From the NCBI GenBank assembly GCA_030447445.1, contig JAUJOW010000009.1, positions 1-64,000 on the forward strand: a stretch of 64,000 nucleotides of DNA, given 5' to 3'. The stretch comes from Acidimicrobiales bacterium. GTDB lineage: Bacteria; Actinomycetota; Acidimicrobiia; Acidimicrobiales; Iamiaceae. The position numbers and the translations under genes are program-made. The notes below the pieces were generated by a model. The model did not search any database and was not told the DNA's origin. It saw only the letters and a program-made list of their open reading frames with translations. Positions 16,341-24,750 of the stretch are shown in pieces; position 1 is the first letter of the stretch; each line of letters starts with the position of its first letter.

Positions 16341-17891
16341 ATGGCCCACCTGCCGCCGCCTTCGACGCGCCTCCGACGCACATGGGGTGAGCGTGTCGTG
16401 CTGGCCGTCCTGGTCCTGCTCGTGGCCACCTCGGCCAGCGGCGCCGTCGCCGTGGCCTACGGCACGTGGCGGTTCGGCCAGGTCGACAAGATCGACGTCG
16501 ACCTCCCCGACGCCGCCGACGGTGCTCCCCGCAACTACCTCGTCGTTGGTTCCGACAGCCGGGCACGGCTCGATCCCGACGCTCCTGACGCCGGCGTCTT
16601 CGGCCCCGACTCGGGCGGCCGACGGGCCGACACCATCCTCATCGTCCGGGTCGATCCCCGAGGGGGGCGGGCGTCGATGCTCTCGGTGCCCCGCGACCTG
16701 TGGGTGCCGATCGCCGGTACGGACGAGCGCCAGCGCATCAACTCCGCCTATGCCGAGGGGCCACAGGTCCTGGCCGACACCCTCCAGCAGTACCTCGGCA
16801 TCCCCGTCAACCACTACGTCGAGGTCGACTTCCGCGGGTTCAAGGAGCTCGTGGACGCCATCGACGGTGTGCCCATGTACTTCGAGCGGGCCATGAAGGA
16901 CGACAGCTCCGGGCTCGACGTCCTGCACCCCGGGTGCGTCACCCTCGATGCGGCGCAGGCGCTGGCCTTCGTCCGCGCCCGCCACCTCCAGTACATGCTC
17001 GACGGCGAGTACCTCGTCGACCCGAGCGGCGACCTCGGCCGCATCACCCGCCAACAGCTGTTCGTCCGCCAGGCCATCGCCCGGGCCATCTCGAAGGGGT
17101 TCTCCAACCCCGTCACCCTCAACCGCCTCGTCGAGGTGGGCGTGGCCAGCGTCGGCATCGACGAGGAGCTGCGGGCGTCGGAGCTGTTGGCCCTCGGACG
17201 CCGCTTCCGGTCCTACTCCCCGGACCGCCTCGTCACCCACACGCTCCCCGTGACCGACTTCCGCACCGACGGCGGCGCCGAGGTGCTCGCCCTGCAGGAA
17301 GACGTCGCCACACCGGTGCTCGACCTGTTCCGTGACCGTCCCGGTGCCGTGCCGGGCGGGGGGGCAGGTCCGACGGGACCGCTGACCGAGGCCGACGTCT
17401 CGGTCCGGGTGCTCAACGGCACAGGGGTCCAGAACCACGCCGGCAACGTGGCCGGCGCGCTGGACCGGGCCGGGTTCGACATCGCCGCCATCGGGAACGT
17501 GTCGGAGATCGGCGGGGGGCAGCTCGATCGCACCGAGATCATGTTCAACCCGGTCGACCTGCGGGCCGCCGACCTGCTGGCCCGTCACCTCAGCGCAGGG
17601 GCTCGGCTCCGTCCCGACGACGACGTGGAGTCCGGCGCCGCCATCCTGGTCACCGGGCGGGACTTCACCACCGTCGAGGCGGCGGCCCTGCCCCGGGCCG
17701 TCGACGGCGGCGAACCGCCCGGCACCGAGCAGACCGCCGCCGACGTCGGCACCGAGGTCGAGGCCGACGGCGGTGCCGAGGCCGACGGGGGCGCTGACGA
17801 GGGGAGCGGCGACGGGTCGCCGGCCACGACGACCACGATGCCGGTGGGCCGCACGCCTGGCGAGGCCCCCCCGGGCGAACGCTGTGGGTAG
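16341..17891 (+). CDS. LytR-CpsA-Psr (LCP) family ligase with C-terminal LytR_C domain
   Basis: A 516-residue membrane-anchored LCP protein, probably attaching an undecaprenyl-linked glycopolymer (teichoic-acid or arabinogalactan-like) to peptidoglycan outside the membrane. A single transmembrane helix occupies about residues 19-40. The LCP domain starts at NYLVVGSDSR and includes RRADTILIVRVDP, SVPRDLWV, RINSAYAEG and ALAFVRARHL with the catalytic arginines. A LytR_C domain (VSVRVLNGTGVQNHAGNVAG) begins near residue 353, and an acidic Thr/Gly/Asp-rich tail closes the protein. A possible -10 box TAGCGT lies 10 nt before the ATG. Confidence 0.9.
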   Translation: MAHLPPPSTRLRRTWGERVVLAVLVLLVATSASGAVAVAYGTWRFGQVDKIDVDLPDAADGAPRNYLVVGSDSRARLDPDAPDAGVFGPDSGGRRADTILIVRVDPRGGRASMLSVPRDLWVPIAGTDERQRINSAYAEGPQVLADTLQQYLGIPVNHYVEVDFRGFKELVDAIDGVPMYFERAMKDDSSGLDVLHPGCVTLDAAQALAFVRARHLQYMLDGEYLVDPSGDLGRITRQQLFVRQAIARAISKGFSNPVTLNRLVEVGVASVGIDEELRASELLALGRRFRSYSPDRLVTHTLPVTDFRTDGGAEVLALQEDVATPVLDLFRDRPGAVPGGGAGPTGPLTEADVSVRVLNGTGVQNHAGNVAGALDRAGFDIAAIGNVSEIGGGQLDRTEIMFNPVDLRAADLLARHLSAGARLRPDDDVESGAAILVTGRDFTTVEAAALPRAVDGGEPPGTEQTAADVGTEVEADGGAEADGGADEGSGDGSPATTTTMPVGRTPGEAPPGERCG

Positions 17892-18027
17892 CCACTCGGG
17901 GCGCCGGCGGTGACGCCGGCCACGTGCAACCGCGAGACGAGCGTGGTCGGACCCTCGCGATGTCGCCGCGCCGCAGCGGGATCGAGCAGAATGGAGCAGC
18001 GCCGTCGTCTCGACATCGGAGGTCTCC

Positions 18028-18411
18028 GTGTCCGTCCTCAAGCTGGTGCCCGCCAAGATCCATGGTGTGGCCGACTACGCGAGCGGCCTCGCCCTGATCC
18101 TCGTCGCGCTGCTGGTCGGTGGATCCGATGAGGCGGTGGCCACCGGCGTCGTGCTCGGGGCCGTGCTCCTGGTGGTCAGCGTCCTCACCGACTACCCCCT
18201 CGGGATCGTCAGGGTCGTTCCCTTCAAGGTCCACTCGGCCGGCGACTACCTCGGCGCCGTTGCGCTCATCGCCGCGCCGTTCGTGCTCGGCTTCAACGAC
18301 ACCGACGGCGGTCTGACCGCCTTCTACATCGCCGTTGGCGTCGCCCTCATCGCCATCAGCCTCGTCACCGACTACGAGAACACAGCGACCGATCGCCTCG
18401 CGGCAGGGTGA
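18028..18411 (+). CDS. Small four-helix membrane protein (SPW-repeat-like)
   Basis: A 127-residue hydrophobic protein with about four transmembrane segments arranged as two similar halves. Each begins with a KxHxxxDYxxG motif (KIHGVADYASG near residue 10 and KVHSAGDYLGA near residue 67) and contains a TDYPLG or TDYE turn. That duplicated pattern resembles SPW-repeat or YccF-like small membrane proteins, but I do not recognise the family with certainty. The GTG at 18028 has a clear CGGAGG Shine-Dalgarno 6 bp upstream, unlike the leaderless neighbours. Confidence 0.65.
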   Translation: MSVLKLVPAKIHGVADYASGLALILVALLVGGSDEAVATGVVLGAVLLVVSVLTDYPLGIVRVVPFKVHSAGDYLGAVALIAAPFVLGFNDTDGGLTAFYIAVGVALIAISLVTDYENTATDRLAAG

Positions 18412-18441
18412 CCACGGGGCACGCCTGATGCCTTCGCCGAC

Positions 18442-19572
18442 TCAGGCTGCGGGAGGCGACTGCGTTACTCCCCGGATGCGGATAGCGGAGCGGTACCAGT
18501 CGTAGGTGGAGCGGAGGCCGTCGGCAAGGTCGATTGAGTGACGCCAACCGAGGGCATGGATGCGCGACACGTCGAGGACCTTGCGGCGCATCCCGTCGGG
18601 TTTGGTCGGATCGAAGACGAGCTCTGCGTCGGGGTGAACGAGGTCCCGAATCGTCTCTGCGATCTGGCGAACGGTGTGATCCTCGCCCGTACCGACGTTC
18701 ACGAAGCCCGGGCGGTCATACGTCGCCATGAGGAAGAGGCAGGCGTCAGCCAGATCGTCGACATGCATCAGTTCGCGGCGTGGCGTGCCGGTACCCCACG
18801 CCGTCACCTGCCGGTCACCCCGGAGCCTCGCTTCATGGAATCGCCGGATGAGCATGGCCACGAGGTGGCCATCGGCGAGGTCGAAGTTGTCGTCGGGTCC
18901 GTAGAGGTTGGTCGGCATCGCCGAGATGAAGTTGTCGCTGTACTGCGTGCGATAGGCCTCGCACAGCTTGATGCCGGCGATCTTGGCGATGGCGTACGCC
19001 TCATTGGTGGGCTCGAGGGGCCCCTCCAGAAGCCGCTCCTCGGTGATCGGCTGACTTGCATCGCGCGGATAGATGCAGCTCGAACCCAGATACAGGAGCT
19101 TCTTGACGCCGAAGTCATGACTCGCTTGGACAACGGTCGCGTGGATCATCATGTTGTCGTAGAGGAAGGCGGCCGGACGGGCGGTGTTCGCACCGATGCC
19201 ACCGACAGTGCCAGCCACGAGGAAGACGAACTCCGGACGATTGGCGCGGAACCAGTAGCTCACCGCCGCCTGGTCCCTCAGGTCCAGCTGGTCTCGTGTC
19301 GCCGTGAGCAGATTCTGGTACCCGGCTGCTCGCAGCTTCCGAATGAGGGCTGATCCGACGAGTCCTCGATGGCCCGAGACGAATATCCGGGCGTCGAGGG
19401 GCAGGCTCGCAGTGCTGCTGTTCTCATCATCGACGTCAACAGGGCCAGCTGCTCGCCCGCCTCGGCTGTGACCACCGCTGCTCAGCATCTGCGCGCGTGC
19501 GGCGGTGTACGGCTCGTTGCTCTCCACCATTCGCGAGCGGATGAGCTTCTTGAGGTCTTTGTCCTTGGTCAT
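18442..19572 (-). CDS. GDP-L-fucose synthase-like epimerase/reductase with N-terminal extension
   Basis: A 376-residue extended SDR resembling GDP-L-fucose synthase, which makes GDP-L-fucose from GDP-4-keto-6-deoxymannose. The core starts near residue 62 with ARIFVSGHRGLVGSAL (NADPH motif), then VFLVAGTVGGIGANT, YLGSSCIYP, the catalytic YxxxK in YAIAKIAG (Tyr about 193) and TNLYGPDDNF. The first ~58 residues are an extra segment, MTKDKDLKKLIRSRMVESN followed by PYTAARAQML. The ATG at 19572 has a GGAGG 5 nt upstream, so the extension is probably translated. No GDP-mannose dehydratase gene is nearby. Base composition seems lower in GC than its neighbours, suggesting transfer. Confidence 0.8.
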   Translation of the reverse strand: MTKDKDLKKLIRSRMVESNEPYTAARAQMLSSGGHSRGGRAAGPVDVDDENSSTASLPLDARIFVSGHRGLVGSALIRKLRAAGYQNLLTATRDQLDLRDQAAVSYWFRANRPEFVFLVAGTVGGIGANTARPAAFLYDNMMIHATVVQASHDFGVKKLLYLGSSCIYPRDASQPITEERLLEGPLEPTNEAYAIAKIAGIKLCEAYRTQYSDNFISAMPTNLYGPDDNFDLADGHLVAMLIRRFHEARLRGDRQVTAWGTGTPRRELMHVDDLADACLFLMATYDRPGFVNVGTGEDHTVRQIAETIRDLVHPDAELVFDPTKPDGMRRKVLDVSRIHALGWRHSIDLADGLRSTYDWYRSAIRIRGVTQSPPAA

Positions 19573-20001
19573 GAGTCCTCCAAGTTGTTCACGCACACCC
19601 GCCCCAGCTGCGGATGCGTGAGCACGAAGGCCTCGCTACCGGACACACCCGAGGATTCTCTCCCCTTCGCCCAGATCAGTCGCCCTGCTGGGGTTCGGGC
19701 AACGCCAAGGGCTTGGCGACGGGTCGGCGCCGAAGACAGCCTTCCGAGGCCCGGGCCCGATGTCAAGCACCGCGGCGGCGAGCCGGGGCCGTCCGGCCCG
19801 TCAGCGGACGCCGACGCCGGGTACCGGAGGTGGATGACGGCGTGGCTGGGGCGGAACGTCAACAACGGTGCGTTGAGTGCCACGCGAACGCGGCGATGGC
19901 CGACGACTGCCGATGACGGCGCGCGGTCAAGGCGACGGACTCTGAGAACTCCTCGCCCGTACCCGGATGCGCCGACTACCAGGGGCCTTCCCGGCGACCT
20001 G
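19573..20001. other. 429-bp region without a convincing gene
   Basis: No frame here has protein-like sequence over its full length. On the minus strand the frame ending at 19569 (PAGRLIWAKGRESS, then FVLTHPQLGRVC, then NNLEDS) overlaps the epimerase start as ATGA and looks somewhat protein-like for its last ~45 residues. It has no plausible start and may be the remnant of a gene. A small GGGCCG-TC-CGGCCC inverted repeat lies near 19783-19798. Confidence 0.4.
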
Positions 20002-21257
20002 TCAGTTGGCCGACGGTGGTGGGTCGAACTGGATCCACTTGCGGTGGAGGGGTTCGCCGAGGGGTGGTTGCCATGCGCTGCCGGTGGGCCCGGTGGCGGG
20101 GTCGGGGGGTGGGGTGGGCCGGGGGTGGCCGGTGAGTCTTCGCCCGTAGGGGTCAGAGAAGACCAGCCCGTCGGGTCGGTCGGCGTCGCCGTGGATGCCC
20201 AGGCGGCCCCGGTGGTGCATGCGGTGATGGGCCGGGCACAGGCAGATGAGGTTGGCGGTGTCGGTGGGTCCGCCGTCTTCCCAGTGGACCATGTGGTGGA
20301 CGTGGGTGCGCCGGCGCCGGTCACAACCCGGCACCCGACAGCCCCCGTCGCGGTGCTCCACCACGATCCGGGTCCGGTCGGGCACGATGTGCTGGGCCCG
20401 ACCCACGCTGACCGCCACCCCGCCCATCTCGCCGATGACCTTGATGTGGCCGTCACAGGTCAGATAGCGGCGCAGACTGTCGGGCAGGGCCGGCCCGAGG
20501 TGCACCCGGGCCTGGGGTTCGCCGTCGGGGCCGGCTTCGAGGTGCAGGAGGGTCATGTACCGGTCCCGGTGGGCCCGCTCGGAGACCCGGCCCCCAGGTA
20601 GGCGTCGGCCACTTCGGCCAACGCGCCGGCCCAGGTGACCAGTTCGGTGTCACCGTCGGCCTTGCGAACGTCGGCGAGATGGTTGCGGGCCGCTCCCAGG
20701 GCCGATTCGACCAGGGCCCCCTCATCGGCGGGCAGATGGATCGACGCCCGCCACGACCCGTCATCGTCGAAGTGGAACGCCACCCGGCGCTCCTCCTCGG
20801 CGGGAGCCACTTCCTCGGGCTCGGTGTCGGTATCGGTGTCCGTCTCGGTCCAGGCGTACTTGGCCAGGGCCCGCACCAATTGGGGGACGGTGGCCATGGT
20901 GGCGAACTCGGCCACCTCGGCATCAGCCCAGGCCGGGACGTGCCGGCACACCACCGCCACCTGATCCTCGGACAACCGGCCCTCCGAGAAGGCCGCCATC
21001 GTCGCCGGCAACTCCGTCCACCGGCGAGCGATGGCCACCCAGGCCCGGGCCCGACGAGGTGACACCCCGCACTTCCAGGTCACCCAATGCTCCGGCGACC
21101 GGATCCCCCACCCCTCCCAGGCACCGCTCTCCAACGCCTCCGCGATCACCGCCACCGTCCGAGCGGCGGTGACGTTGGCCATCCCGCACAACGACCCCAG
21201 CTCGCCCTCCAGGCGAACCGTGACCTGTTCCCGGGCCTCACCCTCGACCATCACCAT
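20002..21257 (-). CDS. DUF222-HNH endonuclease (13E12-type), frameshifted
   Basis: Two abutting frames together give a ~418-residue DUF222 plus HNH nuclease protein. The N-terminal DUF222 part spans 21257 to ~20596 (SPEHWVTWKCGVSPRRARAW, LSEDQVAVV). The C-terminal part contains the HNH fold: CRVPGCDRRRRTHVHHMVHW, then TDTANLICLCPAHHRMHH. The frame breaks in a run of five C at 20591-20595; restoring one base gives the smooth reading YLGGRVSERAHRDRYM. Either a sequencing indel or a real frameshift is possible. An SOS-box-like palindrome covers the GTG at 21272, so I favour the ATG at 21257 (or 21251). Such genes are repeated and DNA-damage-inducible in mycobacteria; their role is unclear. Confidence 0.75.
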
Positions 21258-21264
21258 CCCTACA

Positions 21265-21280
21265 TCGTACACACGTTCGA
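21265..21280 (-). promoter_or_regulatory. LexA SOS-box-like palindrome upstream of the HNH gene
   Basis: The minus strand reads TCGAACGTGTGTACGA. The mycobacterial/actinobacterial LexA consensus is TCGAAC-N4-GTTCGA, so 11 of the 12 consensus positions match. It sits immediately before the HNH start, where LexA binding would block initiation. DUF222-HNH genes of mycobacteria are known SOS-regulon members. Confidence 0.65.
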
Positions 21281-21314
21281 TTCTGGAGGCAAGCTGACGG
21301 TCAGATGGCGCGGT

Positions 21315-23018
21315 TCACCCCGGTCGTGGCCCCCGCAACAGGCGGCCCGGGGTGGCGCCTGTCCACTCACCGTCGGCGTAGGTCTCGATGCCGGCGACGA
21401 AGGTGTGCCGGTACCCGGTCGCCCGCTGGACCAGGCGGCGCCCGCCGGCCGGCAGGTCTCGCCGGATCTCCGGTGGCCGGAGCATGAGCGACTCGAAGTC
21501 GACGATGTTCATATCGGCACGCTTGCCGGGGACCAGGGAGCCGCGGTCGGCGAGGCCCAGGGCCATGGCCGTCTCCTGTGTCTGACCCCGGACGAGCTCC
21601 TCCAGCGGAAGGCGCGGACCGCGGGTCCGGTCACGGGCCCAGTGGGTGAGCAGATAGGTCGGGAAGGACGCATCGCAGACGGTGCCGACGTGGGCGCCAC
21701 CGTCGGACAGCCCGGTGATCGTGTACGGGGAGCTGAGCATCTCCCGGATGGGTTCGAGGGTCCCGTCGCTGTAGTTCTCGAACGGGTAGTAGAGGAGCTG
21801 TTTGCCCCCGTTGCCGAGCAGCAGGTCGTAGGCCAGCGCCTCCGGGGTGGTGCCCGCTCTCGCCGCCCGGGCCGAGACCGACGTCGAGGGGTCGGGTTCG
21901 TAGTCGGGCGGGTCGCCGAGCTCGAACGTCTTGGTGAGGGCGTGCGCCATCCACGCCGCGAACCCGCCCTCCGGGCGCTCGCCGAGGATGGCATCGCGAA
22001 CCTCGGGGGTACGCATGCGGGCCACTCGTTCGTCGAGGGGCAGATCGGCGATGGACTTGTAGGCGGCATGGCCGGCGAAGGGATGGATCGTGGCATCGAG
22101 GCCCAGCAGCACGCCGATCGGTCGTGGCCCGACCTGGGCCCGCATGGTGATGCCGGCGTGGTTGGCGTCTTCGACCTCCTGCAGGAGCTCTCGCCACAGC
22201 TCCGGAGCGTGATCCACCTGGAGGAGGCTGAACGAGAGCGGCCGCCCGGACACCTCGCCCAGCTTTCGGAGCAACGCGATCTCGACCGGTTCGCCGAAGT
22301 CGGAGTTGGCCTGGATCACACCCTCGCCGGCGGCGGCCATGGCCTCGGCGATGCCGAGGAGCTCGGGCTCGCCCGCCGTGAGCCCGGGCGTGAAGCGGCC
22401 ATCGGCGGCACGGTGCTTCTTGGTGCGGGAAGTGGTGAACCCGAGCGCACCCGCCTCGAGCGCCTCCTGCACGATGCGGCCCATCTCGCCGATCTCATCT
22501 GCGGTCGGGACCTCGGCGTGGTCAGCGCCCCGCTCACCCATGACGAAGAACCGGACGGCGGCGTGGGGCACCTGGGTGCCGATATCCATCGTCCGATGAC
22601 GGCGTTCAATGGCGTCGAGGTACTCCGGAAACGACTCCCAGGTGAAGTCGATGCCCTCGGCGAGCGCCGACCCGGGGATGTCCTCGACCCCTTCCATGAG
22701 GTTGATGAGGTAGGCCTCGGCGCCGCGGCGCACGGGAGCGAAGCCGACCGAGCAGTTCCCGAACACCGTCGTGGTGACGCCGTGCCAGGCGGACGGAGCC
22801 AGCTCGCTGTCCCAGATCGCCTGCCCGTCGTAGTGGGTGTGGACGTCACACCACCCCGGCAGCACCAACAGGCCGTCGGCGTCCAGCTCCCGTCGCCCGC
22901 GAGTGGTGACGGTGCCGATGCTGGTGATCATCCCGCCGCCGACAGCCACGTCGGCCGTCCGCATCGGCGCACCGGTGCCGTCGACGACCGTCCCACCACG
23001 GATCACGAGGTCGTGCAT
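21315..23018 (-). CDS. D-aminoacylase / N-acyl-D-amino-acid deacylase family amidohydrolase
   Basis: A 567-residue metal-dependent amidohydrolase of the D-aminoacylase/dihydroorotase-like type, likely hydrolysing an N-acyl-D-amino acid or a similar cyclic amide. It begins MHDLVIRGGTVVDGTGAPM, the usual composite beta-sandwich opening. The metal site HTHYDGQ (WCDVHTHYDGQAIWD) is near residues 60-66, followed by TTTVFGNCSVGFAP with the metal-bridging cysteine typical of D-aminoacylases. SDGGAHVGTVCD near residue 460 holds the catalytic Asp, and LGLADRGSLVPGKRADMNIVD closes the barrel. It is longer than the ~480-residue Alcaligenes enzyme. It stands alone. Confidence 0.85.
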   Translation of the reverse strand: MHDLVIRGGTVVDGTGAPMRTADVAVGGGMITSIGTVTTRGRRELDADGLLVLPGWCDVHTHYDGQAIWDSELAPSAWHGVTTTVFGNCSVGFAPVRRGAEAYLINLMEGVEDIPGSALAEGIDFTWESFPEYLDAIERRHRTMDIGTQVPHAAVRFFVMGERGADHAEVPTADEIGEMGRIVQEALEAGALGFTTSRTKKHRAADGRFTPGLTAGEPELLGIAEAMAAAGEGVIQANSDFGEPVEIALLRKLGEVSGRPLSFSLLQVDHAPELWRELLQEVEDANHAGITMRAQVGPRPIGVLLGLDATIHPFAGHAAYKSIADLPLDERVARMRTPEVRDAILGERPEGGFAAWMAHALTKTFELGDPPDYEPDPSTSVSARAARAGTTPEALAYDLLLGNGGKQLLYYPFENYSDGTLEPIREMLSSPYTITGLSDGGAHVGTVCDASFPTYLLTHWARDRTRGPRLPLEELVRGQTQETAMALGLADRGSLVPGKRADMNIVDFESLMLRPPEIRRDLPAGGRRLVQRATGYRHTFVAGIETYADGEWTGATPGRLLRGPRPG

Positions 23019-23083
23019 GGCGTCGATGCTCGCGCACCTCTCACCGGCTCCGCCACGGGGCCGGCACACCTGCTCTCCCGCCG

Positions 23084-23893
23084 TCAGGGGTCGGTCGGTC
23101 CGACCTCCTCCATACCCGATGTCTCCAACGAGCGCTTCCCCGACGCGTAGACGAAGGACTCGCCCGTCGAGCGAACGTCGAAGTTCCATCCGAGCTGGGC
23201 GAGCTCCTCCTGCAAGTTCTCGGGAAGCCAGAACCGCTTGACGATCGAGAACCTGCGCCCGTCGTCGAGGGTTCGGACGGCCACGGCCGTCGACAGGTCC
23301 GTGCTGCCGTTGGGCCGGCCAGCGAGATCGAAGCTCTCGACCTGTCCGCCTGCGGGGAGACCCTCGGGGAGACGGCTGTCGATGAGGAAGACCCGGCCGC
23401 CAGGAGCCAGGGCACGATCGACGAGAGCCCAGAACGCCGGAGCGAGTGCTGGTGGGACGTGGCCGAGCCAGAAGCTAAAGAACACGACGTCGTAGCGCCG
23501 CTGAGGTTCCCACCCGAACAGGTCGGCCTCGACGTAGGTGACGCCAGAGGCCTCCGGTCCGAGCTTGACACGGTTGATGGCGAGCACCTCCGGTGACGCG
23601 TCCACGACGGTCAGGGAGGCCGCTGTGCGGACCAGGTGGCGTGTCCAGTTTCCCGTGCCTGCAGCGAGCTCGAGGACGTCGCCTGTCGCCCCGAAGCCGG
23701 CGAGGGCGTCCTCCAGTGCCTTGCGCTCGAGGAACCAGCGCCGACGGTGCTCCTCACCCCGGTAGGCAACACCGGTCCGCTCCCACCAGTTGTCGTACTC
23801 GGCTGCCCGAGCCCGGTAGTAGGCGACCTGCTCGTCGAGGAGCTCTTCGGCTCGACGCTCTTCGGCTCGACGCTCTTCGGCTCCACGGTCCAC
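23084..23893 (-). CDS. Class I SAM-dependent methyltransferase
   Basis: A ~269-residue methyltransferase. The N-terminal helix EQVAYYRARAAEYDNWWERTG leads to motif I VLELAAGTGNWTRHL, then VVDASPEVL (SAM-ribose acidic residue), FFSFWLGHVPP and LAPGGRVFLIDS. The substrate is unknown, although this subgroup often acts on small molecules. The start is uncertain: I use the GTG at 23893; open codons continue upstream to 23986, and the first conserved residues are ~20 codons inside. The leader includes a 15-bp sequence repeated three times (EERRA repeats). Confidence 0.75.
   Translation of the reverse strand: MDRGAEERRAEERRAEELLDEQVAYYRARAAEYDNWWERTGVAYRGEEHRRRWFLERKALEDALAGFGATGDVLELAAGTGNWTRHLVRTAASLTVVDASPEVLAINRVKLGPEASGVTYVEADLFGWEPQRRYDVVFFSFWLGHVPPALAPAFWALVDRALAPGGRVFLIDSRLPEGLPAGGQVESFDLAGRPNGSTDLSTAVAVRTLDDGRRFSIVKRFWLPENLQEELAQLGWNFDVRSTGESFVYASGKRSLETSGMEEVGPTDP
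23843..23887. repeat. Three tandem copies of a 15-bp unit
   Basis: CTCTTCGGCTCGACG is repeated three times without interruption; the last copy has one change. In the methyltransferase frame it encodes EERRA-type repeats near the N-terminus. Being a multiple of three, copy-number change would alter length without breaking the frame. Confidence 0.85.
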
Positions 23894-24013
23894 TGGGAAC
23901 CAGCCAAGCACGCTGGCTGAGCGCTGTCCCGAGCCGGCGTACCGGCCCGCAGCTGTGGGTCTCACCGAGCTCCCGCGCAACATCAAGGCCGTGCCGCATC
24001 AGAGACGATAGCG

Positions 24014-24694
24014 TTACGCCCTCGGCAGTCGACGACCTCGAGGTTGCCGTGGCCACCGCGCTCGAGGCTGGCGGCACAGGAGCACCTTGGCAGCCGCCGG
24101 ACCGTAACCCGCGAGCGCATCCGCGTCATCCTCGACCCGGTGGCCACCCGCTCTGCCTCTTCCAACGGGCGGAAAGGCGGAGACGAATGCTGCTTGGTCG
24201 TCTGTCTCCACGGCCTTGTCGCAGTAGTTCGCCCGCACCCACGCGACGGACTCGTCGACGGGATGTCCGATCATCGTTGTGAGGCACGCGAGCGCCGTGC
24301 CAGTGCGGCCGTGGCCTCCCAGGCGGCCGATCTCCACTCGCTCGCCCGAACGCGCTCGGTGCAAGAGGCGATCGAGAGCCGCTCGCAGAGCGACGAGATC
24401 GGCCGGCACACCGAAGTCGGGCCAGTCCACGTGCTCGTGGGGCCAAGGCGGTTGCCAACGCCGGTCGAGATACAACCCGAAGTCCGGGACACGATCGCGA
24501 ACATCGGGTGAGGCCTCGTCGAAGGAGACAGCGACCATCTTGGTTCCATCCGGCAAGGCCACAGCAGTTCGATGGCGATGCAACTCATGCTCCCGATGCG
24601 CGTGCTCGGGAGCCGCGCACTTCGGTGTCGTTGACTCCGCCGGCCAGGAGGTCGCGCACTCGATACACAGGACCACGGTGGTGATGTCCGTCAC
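24014..24694 (-). CDS. Protein-tyrosine-phosphatase-like protein with catalytic Cys replaced by Arg
   Basis: A ~226-residue protein of an actinobacterial PTP-like family. The N-terminus has a small Cys set (VVLCIECATSW and PKCAAPEH) that may bind zinc. Further on, VDWPDFGVPADLVAL and a P-loop in the form EIGRLGGHGRTGTALA appear. Active members, as I recall them, have Cys where this protein has Arg124 (TGC versus CGC, one base), so the phosphate-ester chemistry should be lost. The GTG at 24694 has TACCGT ending 6 nt upstream (leaderless). The last ~45 residues are Arg-rich and unconvincing; a frameshift near 24180 may hide the real end. Confidence 0.6.
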   Translation of the reverse strand: MTDITTVVLCIECATSWPAESTTPKCAAPEHAHREHELHRHRTAVALPDGTKMVAVSFDEASPDVRDRVPDFGLYLDRRWQPPWPHEHVDWPDFGVPADLVALRAALDRLLHRARSGERVEIGRLGGHGRTGTALACLTTMIGHPVDESVAWVRANYCDKAVETDDQAAFVSAFPPVGRGRAGGHRVEDDADALAGYGPAAAKVLLCRQPRARWPRQPRGRRLPRA

Positions 24695-24700
24695 GAGGAC

Positions 24701-24706
24701 ACGGTA
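24701..24706 (-). promoter_or_regulatory. -10 element TACCGT, leaderless promoter of the PTP-like gene
   Basis: TACCGT on the minus strand ends 6 nt before the GTG at 24694. Confidence 0.4.
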
Positions 24707-24750
24707 GGCCGGGGTACGCACGCCTTTGCCGAGGAGAGGGAGCGTCGTCC

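Noticed and set aside
14316-18056. 1,246-codon open frame on the minus strand
   Set aside because: It is antisense to the acyl-CoA dehydrogenase and LCP genes and exists because GC-rich codons avoid stops; the translation is repetitive Gly/Val/Asp/His without any domain. Only its 3' part overlaps the real FrhB-like region, in another frame.
19569-20456. 295-codon minus-strand frame as a gene upstream of the epimerase
   Set aside because: Most of it is an out-of-frame shadow of the HNH gene. Only the last ~45 residues look protein-like, and there is no start.
23754-24077. Alternative leaderless start (ATG at 23999, TATCGT 5 nt upstream) for the methyltransferase
   Set aside because: That ATG is in a different frame from the methyltransferase and gives an Arg-rich product; it would need a frameshift to join.
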